A DNA stretch of 64,000 nucleotides. Source: Acanthosepion esculentum. Its lineage: Eukaryota > Mollusca > Cephalopoda > Sepiida > Sepiidae. Both the position numbers and the translations under genes were made by a program. Below the pieces are notes generated by a model, which saw nothing but the letters and a program-made list of their open reading frames with translations, had not been told where the DNA came from and did not search any database. The DNA lies in assembly GCA_964036315.1 (NCBI GenBank), contig OZ038482.1, positions 9,912,698 through 9,976,697 on the forward strand, read 5' to 3'. Below are positions 9,964 to 21,677 of the stretch, piece by piece (the first letter of the stretch is position 1; each line of letters starts with the position of its first letter).

Positions 9964-10983
9964 CTACAAATTCAAAAAGAAATTGGAAAATATAACTCCG
10001 AGCTGACTGTACATCGCAATCTTCGGAATTCTGTCATCAGGCATCCTCAAGACGTGACCAGCCCACCGCAATTGCGATTGGATAAGAAATGATTCGATTC
10101 CAGATATTTTACATTTAGTGAACAATTCAGCATTTGAAACCTTGTCGCGGAGGCTAAGACCACAAATGGAGCGTAGACAGCTTTTATGAAATACGTCTAA
10201 CTGATGAATGTGATGTCTGTACGGAGTCCAGGACTGAGAGCCATAAAGAAGAATGGAAAGAACAACAGCACGGTAAACAAGGATTTTTGTGTCCAGCCGA
10301 ATACCCCTTTCGTCCCACAAGCGATGGCGAAGATTTCCAAAGGCGCAAGTGGCTTTGGCAATTCTGTGAACAATTTCATCGTCAAGAGAACCGCTTTGGT
10401 TCACTTTGCTACCAAGGTAAGGAAAGGACTTGACATAATTTAAATCATGACCATCGACTTTCAATTTACGCTCAGGAAATCTATACTCAGGTGGATTTTG
10501 CCTTACACCTTCAACTTGTTTCGGCGTAGGGCGTGGTTGATGTACTACCTCAGTCTTCCTTATGCTAATTGTCAGTCCAAAGGCTTTGCACGCAGCAGAA
10601 AAACGATCAAGAAGAGCCTGGGCTTCTTCGAAGGATGTGGCAACCAGAGCAGCATCGTCGGCGAAGAGCAAATCGCGGATAATTTCGGTGCGGAGAAGAG
10701 TTTTGGCTTTAAACCGTTGATGGTTAAATAAGCCACCGGATGACCGAGATTGAAACTTGACGCCAGTGTCAATGTCACTAAATGCATGTTTCAGCACGAG
10801 AGAAATGAAAAGTGCAAAGAGAACTGGCGCCATTACACATCCTTGTTTGGTCCCGTTTGTAACATCGAAGGGATCAGACATCATGCCATCTGAGACAACA
10901 TTGGCCTTCATTCCCTCGTGAAATGAAACGATCACGTTTAGCATGTTTCCGGGAATACCGAGCTTCCCTAAAACTCGCCTCAA
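9964..10983 (-). CDS. RTE-like reverse transcriptase, C-terminal half
   Basis: This frame of 339 codons holds the second half of the LINE reverse transcriptase. Near residue 47 comes GTKQGCVMAPVLFALF (RT motif with the Q-G-C signature), near residue 105-115 LLFADDAALVATSFEEAQ with the catalytic FADD pair, then GLTISIRKTEV and YLGSKVNQSGSLDDEI (thumb), and near residue 240 SILLYGSQSW followed by HHIHQLDVFHKSCLRSICGL, the C-terminal domain of RTE-type proteins. The first Met is not a natural start: the frame begins because a 2-bp insertion at about 10981-10984 splits it from the upstream frame. The last 11 residues after YSQL do not look like RTE and probably come from flanking DNA. By codon integrity this is the best preserved LINE RT in the window. 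Confidence 0.85.
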   Translation of the reverse strand: MRRVLGKLGIPGNMLNVIVSFHEGMKANVVSDGMMSDPFDVTNGTKQGCVMAPVLFALFISLVLKHAFSDIDTGVKFQSRSSGGLFNHQRFKAKTLLRTEIIRDLLFADDAALVATSFEEAQALLDRFSAACKAFGLTISIRKTEVVHQPRPTPKQVEGVRQNPPEYRFPERKLKVDGHDLNYVKSFPYLGSKVNQSGSLDDEIVHRIAKATCAFGNLRHRLWDERGIRLDTKILVYRAVVLSILLYGSQSWTPYRHHIHQLDVFHKSCLRSICGLSLRDKVSNAELFTKCKISGIESFLIQSQLRWAGHVLRMPDDRIPKIAMYSQLGVIFSNFFLNL

Positions 10984-12635
10984 AGTGCGTCTCGATTCAC
11001 AGTGTCAAAGGCTTTCGTCAGGTCAACAAACACCATGTACAATTCCTGATTTCTCTCCCGGACCTTTTCTGCCACTTGGCGAAGAGAAAAGATCATATCA
11101 ATGGTGCCGCGACCCGATCGAAAACCACACTGGGACTCAGGATACACCTTATCAACGAAATGTTTGATGATCCTGTTCAGGATGAGCCTAGCCAGAATCT
11201 TTCCCGCAATCGAAAGCAAAGATATCCCACGATGGTTGTCACAAACATTCTTAACTCCCTTATTTTTGTAAAGATGTCTGATGCAGGCATCCTTGTAGTC
11301 CTGTGGAACACGACCCGCTCTCCACATCCTCACAAAAAGAGCATGGAGCCTTTCTACCAACGCATGCCCACCATACTTATACACTTCAGGCGGAATTGGG
11401 TCCTTTGGTGATGGGGAATTGCCTGAAGCAATTTGCCTGATGGCTTCCCATACTTCCTGATAAGCAGGTTCCAATGACAATTCTGGAATATCTGAATTCT
11501 GAGGAATAGAAGATATGACATCATTGTCAATGACAGATGAGGTGTTTAAGACGGTTTCAAAGTGCTCCTTCCAGCGGTTGAGGATATCTGATTTGTCAGT
11601 AAGCAATGCCTCTCCGTCAGCTGTGCTTAAGGGAGAAGCACCGCCTTTCTGAGGACCAAACACCTCTTTCAGACCATCATAGAAGGCTTTCGTGTTCTTG
11701 GTGTCAGCAGCTTCCTGCAGTTCAATTGCCTTATTGTACCACCAGCGTTCTTTCATAGCTCGGAGAGCACGTTGTACCTCACCTTTACACTTACTGTAAG
11801 CCACATGCTTTACTGTTGAGTTTTTGTCCTCAATCCAACATTTGTGAGAAGAGTGCATTTGGTTGATCAGTGCTTTTACTTCATCGTGACTTTCATCAAA
11901 CCAATCCTGATGTTTTCTTCGTGGTATCCCAAGGACTTCCACTGCTGCAGAGTGAGTCGCTTCTCGCAATGCTTTCCAAGAAGATTCGACATCATCAGTT
12001 ATATCAACAGCCTCAAGGTTCTCAACAAGCCTATTGGAGAGCTCGGTTTTCTTTTCCTTGGATTTAAGAGGACGCTCATTGATGCGTTTGGGAACTGTCG
12101 ATTGTGTAACTCTGTGCCTCCGCACGTGCAATGAGAGCTTACTTCTGAGAAGGGCATGATCCGAAAGATAGCAAGACGTGTGGAAGGAACGAGTGATTTT
12201 GAAGTCATTAAAGTCCTTCCGCTTGGTTATGACGAAGTCAATAAGATGCCAGTCTTTCGAACGAGGATGCATCCATGTGGTCTTCCGGTGTACAGGTTGT
12301 TGGAATAAGGTATTGGTAATGCAGAGGTCAAACTCCCTACAAATTGTAAGAAGTCGTACACCATTTGCATTTACCTTACCTACACCATGTCGAATAAGAA
12401 CACCAGTCCAAGATAAGCGATCACTACCAACACGCGCATTGAAATCACCAGCAAGAATGAGTTTATCCTGATGTCGAACTTTGGAGATGACCTCGCGAAG
12501 GGTATCATAAAAGTCATCCTTCTCTTGATCTGAACTAGCCAATGTTGGGGCATAACAACTAACTAATGTTACCCTGGTGTTCCCATCTAATTCTAGGGAA
12601 AGAGTTGCTACACGATCAGACACGCCTTTAGGCAA
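10980..12635 (-). CDS. RTE-like LINE endonuclease plus RT N-terminal half
   Basis: A 551-codon frame. The first 200 residues are an exonuclease-endonuclease-phosphatase fold endonuclease that nicks target DNA for insertion: SCYAPT near residue 26, LAGDFNARVG near residue 61 (metal-binding Asp and Asn) and LSDHALL near residue 160 (catalytic Asp-His). A linker rich in Lys and Glu follows, then the RT start: FKDACIRHLYKNKG-like text near residue 440 (DYKDACIRHLYKNKGVKNV), NHRGISLLSIAGKILARLIL, SQCGFRSGRGTIDMIF and VFVDLTKAFDTVNRDAL, with the first catalytic Asp in DLTKAFD. The frame ends at a stop made by a 2-bp insertion and continues in the 10983-9964 frame. The first Met is internal; the endonuclease truly begins upstream. 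Confidence 0.87.
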   Translation of the reverse strand: MPKGVSDRVATLSLELDGNTRVTLVSCYAPTLASSDQEKDDFYDTLREVISKVRHQDKLILAGDFNARVGSDRLSWTGVLIRHGVGKVNANGVRLLTICREFDLCITNTLFQQPVHRKTTWMHPRSKDWHLIDFVITKRKDFNDFKITRSFHTSCYLSDHALLRSKLSLHVRRHRVTQSTVPKRINERPLKSKEKKTELSNRLVENLEAVDITDDVESSWKALREATHSAAVEVLGIPRRKHQDWFDESHDEVKALINQMHSSHKCWIEDKNSTVKHVAYSKCKGEVQRALRAMKERWWYNKAIELQEAADTKNTKAFYDGLKEVFGPQKGGASPLSTADGEALLTDKSDILNRWKEHFETVLNTSSVIDNDVISSIPQNSDIPELSLEPAYQEVWEAIRQIASGNSPSPKDPIPPEVYKYGGHALVERLHALFVRMWRAGRVPQDYKDACIRHLYKNKGVKNVCDNHRGISLLSIAGKILARLILNRIIKHFVDKVYPESQCGFRSGRGTIDMIFSLRQVAEKVRERNQELYMVFVDLTKAFDTVNRDAL

Positions 12636-12885
12636 AGACGGTAAGGAACGTGTAAGCTTGGACTTAATGGCAAAACCAACGCCAGATTGACGGGGTGCAT
12701 TTTCTCCCTTCCCTGACCAAAAGAAGTCATATCCTCCTTTTTCCTCTCATGGTGAGAACTACCAGGCAAGCGAGTTTCGCACAAGACAGCAATGTCAATA
12801 TCATACTTCAGTAACTCAAGAGAAACTAGAGCTGTCTTGCGCTCAGGTGCAGCATCATTATCCTGTAGGGTACGGACATTTCAAC
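12636..12885 (-). pseudogene. RTE-like endonuclease N-terminus, frameshifted
   Basis: Not covered by any long open frame. Minus-strand text reads NVRTLQDNDAAPERKTAL and IDIAVLCETRLPGSS in one frame, then GGYDFFWSGKGENAPRQSG and VGFAIKSKLTRSLPSLPKG in another, which runs into the 551-codon frame. These are the N-terminal beta strands of the endonuclease with the metal-binding Glu in CETR. A stop codon stands where the family has Trp just ahead of NVRTL. Confidence 0.75.
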
Positions 12886-12935
12886 ACCCTATTGAGAGAT
12901 TCTTTGTTGAGGGTTTTTGTCGTATTCTATTGTTC

Positions 12936-12964
12936 TATATATATATATATATATATATAGACCA

Positions 12965-13016
<52 letters not shown>
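12936..13016. repeat. Two (AT)n microsatellites
   Basis: AT runs at 12936-12959 and 12972-13016 separated by gaccattaatatt. They abut the 5' side of the RTE-like LINE. Confidence 0.95.
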
Positions 13017-13024
<8 letters not shown>

Positions 13025-13153
13025 TATAATATATTTTACTATGTAGATATCATTCCCAAATAAAATTTATACGCTGTAGATATTTCTTCCATGTAGATAA
13101 TAAACCAAAGTAGCATCGAATAATTTGTTTCTACAAAGTTTTTTTATATTTTC

Positions 13154-13303
13154 ATTTCATCTCTCAATCCTTTGTAAATAATACAAAAAGCCCCAGATTT
13201 TCATACATTTACAGAGTCTATTAAATTTCTATAATAATCACGTTCTTTGACGTGATTGATCTGAGGCCTTTTCCATTATTTACAAAGGATTGAGAGATGA
13301 AAT
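13154..13303. mobile_element. MITE-like element with 26-bp perfect terminal inverted repeats
   Basis: Positions 13154-13179 (atttcatctctcaatcctt...) are the exact reverse complement of 13278-13303. The pairing continues imperfectly inward (aaaagccccagat against atctgaggcctttt), and the middle has a further small hairpin, aatcacgt/acgtgatt. The whole 150 bp can fold on itself and carries no gene, as expected of a nonautonomous DNA transposon. Its right end directly touches dispersed repeat D1 copy 2. No clear target duplication was identified. Confidence 0.72.
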
Positions 13304-13309
13304 AAAAAT

Positions 13310-13748
13310 GCGTCCTGGGTATGACGATAAACTACATCTGGCAGCAAGACTGCTGATCGGGAGGTTTTGAGCAGCGTGAAACTACCTCTTAATTGCTGTT
13401 GTTCCTAGGTTCTCTCTGACCCTGGGTGGCAGCACCTGTTAGGGCCCCAGCTATGGGCAAATAGTTAACCTCCAAACTGAGGTCAAAACACTATGAAAGT
13501 ATAAAAAAAATACTTTTTTTGTAAAAATACTAGAAATACCTTTTTGAAATAAGAAATATTACCAGCAATACATTTGACTCTAGACAAAAAAAAACTCTTT
13601 ACAAAAATACGTCAATAAAACCTGATCTACAAACTGATTTCTTACAAAGAATACATATTCTATTAATACGAACCTATCCTAAAAACCATGTCGGCATTAA
13701 ATAACCCACTGAGGTGTTGATATGCCGTAAAACAAAATAAACCTAATC
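13310..13748 (-). repeat. Dispersed repeat family D1, copy 2
   Basis: Reverse complement of the blocks in copy 1: cgtcctgggtatgacgataa, then aactacctcttaattg, gggcaaatagttaacctcca, ttgaggtc-like text, a decayed accagcaataca region and gttgatatgccgtaaaacaa at the far end. It is more decayed than copy 1 in the middle. Confidence 0.7.

Positions 13749-15916
<2,168 letters not shown>

Positions 15917-15971
<55 letters not shown>
15917..15971. repeat. (CA)n microsatellite
   Basis: About 27 uninterrupted CA units. Confidence 0.97.
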
Positions 15972-15976
<5 letters not shown>

Positions 15977-16047
15977 GGAACCCCGATATTATGTGACTGT
16001 TGATCAGAGCACCCTTTCTAATAATTACCCCAGAGTTTGAGCTCCTA

Positions 16048-16690
16048 ACTACCGTAATTTCTCGAAAATAATACGCACCCATAAATAATACGCACCCCCA
16101 CAAATGATCCAAAAACTAAGAAATATATTTATCCTTATGTATAATACGCATTTAAACATTTTGTCAAAAGAAATAATTACGAAAATATTTGGCTGATCTT
16201 GACATTAAGAATAAAATCGAAACTAAGCTGCTAAAATAATGTTGAAAATTACCGCGCGGTTTTCCCGATAAATATAACATTTTATTTTACCGCCAAAATG
16301 TCGTCAAAGCGTGCGAGTTATGGAGCAAATCTTAAACAAAATGCAATAAAATCAGCAGAAAGAATAGGAAACAGAGCTGCAGCTAGAGAATATGAGCTGA
16401 ATGAGGCTAACATACATTTATGGAGAGGTTTCAAGACAGCCATAGATGGCTCTGAAGATGACATCCTTTGGCAAATGAAGAGGCCGAAGATAATTTTGAA
16501 CAGGACGAAGATAATATTGTGAATGATAATGTGTTTAATGACAATTTAGATATTGATTCTATAATAGAAAGTGGTGGTGGTGGTGGTGATGATGATGATG
16601 ATGATGATGATGAAAATTAAAATTTCAATAAATTGTTAACTTGATATTGTCTTTTCTTCAAAATTGGTCTTTTTATAGATTAAAAAAAAA
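16048..16690 (+). mobile_element. Internally deleted pogo-like DNA transposon (3' end unclear)
   Basis: Starts at ctaccgtaatttctcgaaaa, followed by two copies of ataatacgcaccc (about 16069 and 16087), which looks like an element end. It holds a short gene with a transposase-type N-terminus joined to an acidic tail but no DDE catalytic domain, so it could move only with help. I could not find the matching inverted terminus downstream; the right limit is arbitrary. Confidence 0.45.
16298..16620 (+). pseudogene. Pogo-like transposase remnant: HTH plus acidic tail, frameshifted
   Basis: From the Met at 16298 the first 50 residues read MSSKRASYGANLKQNAIKSA, then IGNRAAAREYELNEANIHLW R. This is the helix-turn-helix DNA-binding start seen in pogo/Tigger-type transposases, where NRAAARE...N...W is the recognisable signature. 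That frame stops at 16522. From about 16470 another frame continues with EEAEDNFEQDEDNIVNDNVF, then a Gly run and eight Asp (from GGT and GAT repeats), Glu-Asn and stop at 16620: the acidic C-terminus usual for these proteins. The 300-residue DDE domain is missing between the halves. The context upstream (ttttaccgccaaaATG) supports the start. It may instead be a once-expressed DNA-binding repressor; nothing here proves expression. Confidence 0.5.
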
Positions 16691-16875
16691 TTTATCCGCC
16701 AAATAAAAAATGCGGTAACTAATAAAAATAAATTTTTGGCATAAAAAATATTACAATTATTACTGTTGGATTTAAAATGAAAATTGGGATAATATCTTTC
16801 TAATTTTAGAACAAGAAGTACGTATTTATTATTAAATCAATAACGAAAAAATATTTTTGTTTAAACCTATTTATA

Positions 16876-17045
16876 GGTCGGGATACAGCAACTGGAAAAC
16901 TGCCAACCAGGTACCCTAGTCGTAGCACCCATCCAGTCATATCACCAATTCCTAAGAGCCACCCTTATTAAGGCCTCAGAAGAAGGAAACGAAATTGGAA
17001 ACCCTATTCTAAACAGGAAACAATGGATAAGCCTCCTACTCCTTT

Positions 17046-17046
<1 letters not shown>
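16876..17046. other. GC-richer unassigned segment
   Basis: Between AT-rich stretches, ggtcgggatacagcaactgg through gcctcctactcctttcc has clearly higher GC content and one frame almost free of stops, but I recognise no protein family. It may be a fragment of a transposon gene. Confidence 0.3.
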
Positions 17047-17048
<2 letters not shown>

Positions 17049-17080
<32 letters not shown>

Positions 17081-17305
17081 GAAATATAGTCTTAAAGTGT
17101 GCTATATTTATGGGATAAAGTGCTCAATATCAGAGATAGAGCGTGTGTAAATATAAAAGTGAACATAGAAGTCAACACTTAGAGGCGACAGTCTGTTTCA
17201 TGCTAGATGCAATCATCGGGCCCGATGATTGCATCTAGCATGAAACAGACTGTCTATGTTCACTTTTATATTTATATATATATATGAAACAAACTTTTAT
17301 GTTCA

Positions 17306-17357
<52 letters not shown>

Positions 17358-17540
17358 ATGCGATGAGAACGAAAGTAATATATGAATTCCAACGTTCGCA
17401 GCGTTAATTCAAAAAAGAGCTCGATACAGATAGTAGAGCGATAATTATTTATTTAATTATAATTTTATCATATAGACAAAACCATTTTACTTACTACAAA
17501 GATGCAACTTGGTTTCAGTGCATTTCAACTGCACATCTAC

Positions 17541-17584
<44 letters not shown>
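17049..17584. repeat. Cluster of (AT)n microsatellites
   Basis: AT runs at about 17049-17078, 17269-17285, 17309-17353 and 17542-17583. The text between holds the palindrome described separately and, at 17285-17310, a third copy of the word gaaacaaacttttatgttca, a decayed form of the palindrome flank. Confidence 0.93.
17155..17268. repeat. Perfect 68-bp palindrome with extended flanks
   Basis: Positions 17187-17220 and 17221-17254 are exact reverse complements with no spacer (centre ...atcatcggg|cccgatgat...). After a one-sided 17-base interruption (about 17169-17186) pairing resumes: aaaagtgaacata on the left with tatgttcactttt on the right. It can form a cruciform or a long RNA hairpin. 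No coding content. Confidence 0.93.
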
Positions 17585-17588
<4 letters not shown>

Positions 17589-17739
17589 ATAAGATGAATG
17601 AAGAATAAAAAATAAAACCGAAGTAATTCAAGTTTCATCCTCAAAATTGAAGGATCATGAAGCCAGGATTAATAATTCGTAATTTTTGTTGGTCTGTATA
17701 TGAGTGTCAGTCGCGTCCCATATTAGCTATTAAATATTT

Positions 17740-18925
17740 TTCGTTATTATTAAGAATAAAGACCAAAGGATCTTTGATTAGTAAATTATATTTATTAATT
17801 CTTTCTAGAATCTTTACAATTTTGGTTAAAAATTTTCTTTTTCTTGCGTCAGCGGGTGACCATAAATTAGTATGGGAAATTTTAGCGTCATTTTGCGAAG
17901 TAAAACACTTATTTGGAAATTCTTGCAAAAATCAGATAATTCTTGAATTATAATAAAACTTTCAGGACTTATTTACAAATAAATTAAGTTATTTTAAAAA
18001 CATTTTTACATTTCTCACTTTTATTAAATTTCGAGAAATTCATTTTTGTGACGCTTAATGTGTATATTAGTTATAAGAACAAATTCTTGCAGAATTTAAA
18101 TCATCAATATTATTTTATAAAGCAAGACTCATACAAAAAACCTGATCTGAATCGTAAAACAAAAACTGCATTAAAAAACTGTGACATTATTAATTAGAAA
18201 ACACTCTTAATTGCTTTTATGATAGACAATATTTTCTTAAGAAAATATTTTTTTACGAGAATTTTTTCCAGTTTTTAAAAATGTTTATTAGAGTAATTAA
18301 TGAAGTTTTAAATCTTTTAAAATTCTGTATCATTTTGTAGTGATTAAGTGATATTGTTATTAAATAAAAAACTATATTTACTAACCATAAATGGAAAAGC
18401 TTACTACAATACAGTGACCTACAGTATTTTAAAAAAATTGTGTGTTTGTATAAACAACCCGATTTTTATAAATTCAGACGCCTATCATCCATACACAACA
18501 TTAACAGAAAAGCTTAGCAGTAAATTTAAGTAATTTAAAATTTATTAGTAAATGTCTTGCATTTCCTCAACAAGCGTTTTCATACCTAAAATTCAATAAA
18601 ATATTAAATTATTTAGATATTACCCTAAATTTTAAAGATTACTTGGTAGTTAAAGAAATTATATTAAAAGCGTTCACGTTATATTCGTCAAGTAATTATT
18701 ACAGTTATTGTTCCTATTTCAAAAAAATTCCCAAACATAGCGAGAAAGTTGTCAACGCCTCATACAAAACACCCATCTCCGCGTTAAAAATGCTTTTCTA
18801 CGATATTTTAACGTAAAAGTAATATTTGTTTCAAATCAGATTAATTAAACTTCAAATAAGATAATATTCCTCAAATAAAGTTTAAGAAAAGTATATTTTA
18901 TTTTTAAATATTTTTTTTTAATAAA
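17740..18925 (+). repeat. Dispersed noncoding repeat family D2, copy A
   Basis: A stretch of about 1.2 kb that is collinear with 60058-61205. Shared blocks in order include tttttcttgcgtc, ttggaaattcttgcaaaaat, ggacttatt-acaaat, gagaaattcat, atattagtta, gacaatattttct, tttactaa-cata, agtaatatttgtttcaaatc and tattttatttttnnaa. Both copies are very AT-rich with stops in every frame. Family unknown. Confidence 0.75.
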
Positions 18926-19413
18926 GAGAATTACGTTGTGCTGACATATATGTAAATATGGACACTTTTAGCTATTTTTAACGATTAAAAAATCATTTCA
19001 ATCAATTTGATTTCGGTTTGAAATTCAGCAAAGTGGATGGGGTGTTCACAAAACCACACTGAATTTTTTTCCCTTTGATTTAAATTAAATTTAAATTTTA
19101 ACAAGGAATGACTCCAAGGACACTTGGATCAATAAATTAAATTTTGATCAAATGGGGTCCCAAGGGGGCAGCCTAACACATTGAAATCTTTTGCTCCTTT
19201 GATTTAAATTAAATTTAAATTTGAACAAAGGAATGACTCCTATGCAAAAGATAAAAGGAGAAAGCCAGAAGAAGGTGGTCACATGGGCAAGATCATTGAG
19301 TAATATTGAAATGCATCATTTTTCTCCACAAATTATAACAATGACTTAAAATCAATCATCATTTTCTTACAAAAATATGTGTGACACGCAGAAAGGCGGA
19401 GGTAATTCGGCTA

Positions 19414-19417
<4 letters not shown>
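18926..19417. repeat. Direct repeat pair in AT-rich DNA
   Basis: cctttgatttaaattaaatt with its continuation through ggaatgactcc occurs at about 19072-19113 and again at about 19196-19240 (about 123 bp apart, a few differences). The unit contains the palindrome aaatttaaattt-like core. No gene. Confidence 0.7.

Positions 19418-19483
<66 letters not shown>
19418..19483. repeat. (AT)n microsatellite at Gypsy insertion site
   Basis: About 32 AT units ending exactly at the LTR start. The other side of the element begins with CA then AT repeats, so the element lies within a mixed (CA)/(TA) tract. Confidence 0.95.
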
Positions 19484-19487
<4 letters not shown>

Positions 19488-19811
19488 ATGGTCCAAGTTC
19501 CTTGTACCACGGTGATGGTCCAAGGTAGAACCAATGAAGAATAACTCGAACACAGGTATGGAATAACACAGATATATTACAAACAGAAATATAATACAAA
19601 AAAGTAGAAGTATTAGTAATGACTATCAGATTTGGTTAGAGTGAACTATGTTGTCCCGACAAGTATCACTATTCCAATGTCTTACAGTCATCGTCTGACT
19701 CGACTCTGACCGACTGACTGACTGTCACTGTGACTCTGCCCTTCCTCTTGAGGAGCAGTATTTATGATGTCCGGAATAGTCCGTTATTATTATGGGTTAG
19801 TTCTCATAACA
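19484..19811 (-). repeat. Gypsy 3' LTR
   Basis: Begins tgttatggtccaag and ends cataaca on the plus strand. It carries, read on the minus strand, a TATA-like cataaatact block. It is nearly identical to 24226-24558; visible differences include ataactcgaac versus ataagtcgaac and a 6-bp copy-number change in ctgactctgac. The integrase frame runs seven bases into it, as is common. Confidence 0.95.
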
Positions 19812-21174
19812 CCGCCTTCCGAAGCTTTTGCGTAGCAGGGTTTTTAATATCTTTTTTTCTTTGGATCTGTTTCCAAAGGTTCTGTGAAATTTCTTTTTCT
19901 GGACGATTTCTTGGTTCTGGCATTGTTTGCGGTCTTTTTATATCAAATGTATCGAAAATCGTGTCCATCACCTCTTCTTGAGGTGGACCATTAGCATCCT
20001 GTAACGGTCTCTTCCTTATTTGGTTTACGTGTCTTCTATGTGAGAATTTTTGTCCCTGTACTATGTAAACCATATTGCCGATTCTTTTCTCAATTGTCTC
20101 TTGCTCCCAATAAGATGTATTATTTACTTTTTCTCCTGGGAGAATTTTTCTTTTTGGCACGTAGGGCTGTGTTACTTGTTTCGTTTTACTTGGTAGCAAT
20201 TTATCAAATGCAGATCTGATTTTTCTAGCTAACATCACTTCTGCGGGTGATAATGTCGATGGTGTAGCATTATTTGACGTAATTCGATATACCTGAAGAA
20301 ATTGCTGTAATGCTTTTTCCGTAGGCACATCGTGTGCTTTTCGTAACGCTCTTTTGAGTGTATCAACAAATCTCTCCGCTTGCCCATTTGATGTTGGGTG
20401 ATAAGGCGAGGATTTTATATGTTTTACTTGATAGATTTCGCAAAACTCTTGGAAGTCTGCTGATGTGAATTGCGTTCCATTATCTGTGACTAGGCAATCC
20501 ACTACTCCAAACCGAGCGAATAGCTCGTGGAGGCAATTTATGGTCGTTTCCGAAGTAGGATTTTTGCAACGAAACACCTCCGGCCATTTACTATAACTAT
20601 CCACTATGATTAAATAGTAAAAACCGTCAATTGGTCCTGCATAATCTGCGTGTATTCTTGACCACGGACGATCAGTTTCTGGCCATAGCTTATGTATGAT
20701 TGGCAGTGCTTTGGCTGCTAAGTTACAACCCTTGCACATTTCCACCATCTGAGTAATATTCTGGTCCATGTTTTTCCAATATACATAGCTTCGCATTAGC
20801 GACTTCATTCTATTTTTTCCAGGATCTCCCCCGTGGAAATCCTTTAGGATTCGCTTTTGTAGTGTTTTGGGAATTACAACCCTTTCATTGTAAAGTAGCA
20901 CATTATCGCATAGAGAAAAGCTGTCCGATATTTGCTTATCTTTTTCTGCTATTTTTGCTTTTGTTTCTTTTATGAATTCGTCGTTTTTGGCTTCATTTTT
21001 TATGTCTTGTAGTGTAACTCGGAGGTTTCTAACTGTACAACATAGTACTGTCCTGATATCTTCTTCATTTCTTAAGGCTGCAATTACCGTATCTTCCAAT
21101 GGCTCTGTCTTTGTTGGTATAAGTCTCGACGGACCATACCCGTGCCCGATTTTTTTCGTTGGGAAATACTCCAA
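19804..21174 (-). CDS. Gypsy integrase (Pol C-terminal part)
   Basis: A 456-codon open frame. Residues 100-160 hold the zinc-binding region (FHGGDPGKNRMKSLMRSYVY, then CKGC); the usual second His of HHCC appears changed to Asp in GGDPG. The catalytic core follows with all three acidic residues: Asp in RIHADYAGP (near residue 175), Asp in VTDNGTQF (near 232) and Glu in TSNGQAERFV (near 268). The C-terminal region has YVPKRKILPGEKV and a KVYIVQG-like chromatin or DNA-binding patch (NMVYIVQGQKFSHRRHVNQI). Integrase joins the element DNA to the chromosome. The start Met is internal to Pol: in the source element this is part of a polyprotein. This is the only intact domain-length frame of the element. 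Confidence 0.9.
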   Translation of the reverse strand: MEYFPTKKIGHGYGPSRLIPTKTEPLEDTVIAALRNEEDIRTVLCCTVRNLRVTLQDIKNEAKNDEFIKETKAKIAEKDKQISDSFSLCDNVLLYNERVVIPKTLQKRILKDFHGGDPGKNRMKSLMRSYVYWKNMDQNITQMVEMCKGCNLAAKALPIIHKLWPETDRPWSRIHADYAGPIDGFYYLIIVDSYSKWPEVFRCKNPTSETTINCLHELFARFGVVDCLVTDNGTQFTSADFQEFCEIYQVKHIKSSPYHPTSNGQAERFVDTLKRALRKAHDVPTEKALQQFLQVYRITSNNATPSTLSPAEVMLARKIRSAFDKLLPSKTKQVTQPYVPKRKILPGEKVNNTSYWEQETIEKRIGNMVYIVQGQKFSHRRHVNQIRKRPLQDANGPPQEEVMDTIFDTFDIKRPQTMPEPRNRPEKEISQNLWKQIQRKKDIKNPATQKLRKAVL

Positions 21175-21293
21175 TCTGAAAGTGTAGTTCAGAAGAATTG
21201 TTCCCCATCTAAGTAACCTATTTGCAGTGTAAACCGGTAGACCTTTTTTCGAACCGAAAATTGTTAGTAACGGCTTGTGATCCGTCTGCAGAG

Positions 21294-21640
21294 TTAAATA
21301 TCTGCCATAGATATACCTATGAAACCTTGTGACTGCGAAGATAATTCCCAGATCTTTTTCTCCACTTTTCGAGAAGCATGTGCGTAGGGTTTTATTGTCC
21401 CATCTGGCATTTTATGCAATATACACGCTCCGACTCCGTAGGCGCTCGCGTCATTTGCTACAATAATTTCTAGTTTATGATTGCAGTGTGCCAAAAATAA
21501 ATCTGAAGTTAACGTCTTAATTATTTTTTCAAATGTTTCCTGGCATTGATCTGTCCACTGCGAAACTTTTTCTTCTTTAGCAGCTCGTTCAGTGGTGCGC
21601 GAAGTTTATACATTTGAGGTATGAATTCCTGGTAGTAACT
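21294..21640 (-). pseudogene. Gypsy RNase H fragment
   Basis: The frame 21494-21294 reads LEIIVANDASAYGVGACILH with the first catalytic Asp (NDAS), then PDGTIKPYAHASRKVEKKIW. RNase H removes the RNA template after copying. The second acidic residue region (normally followed by REGLAII) is changed to QSQGFIG and the frame ends, with a shift before the integrase part. The connection from RT (about 21600) also needs frame changes. Confidence 0.75.
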
Positions 21641-21677
21641 CACTAAGCCTAGAAAACTTTGTAATTCTGTTATGTTC

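Larger units (their letters stand above)
9964..12900 (-). mobile_element. RTE-like LINE, nearly complete coding region, inactive
   Basis: A single minus-strand element carries an apurinic-type endonuclease followed by a reverse transcriptase, the one-ORF layout of RTE-type LINEs. Three frames cover it: endonuclease N-terminus (12880-12636), endonuclease plus RT fingers and palm (12635-10980) and the rest of RT (10983-9964). Lesions seen: a stop in place of Trp just before NVRTLQD (about 12885), a frame shift near 12740, and a 2-bp insertion at about 10981-10984. The coding homology stops after KIAMYSQL near 9990, so the extreme 3' end is truncated or replaced. (AT)n tracts lie on both flanks (9815-9880 and 12936-13016). 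Confidence 0.85.

Noticed and set aside
10204..10731. Plus-strand frames within the LINE as overlapping genes
   Set aside because: They lie antisense to the RTE-like RT, which has clear motifs.
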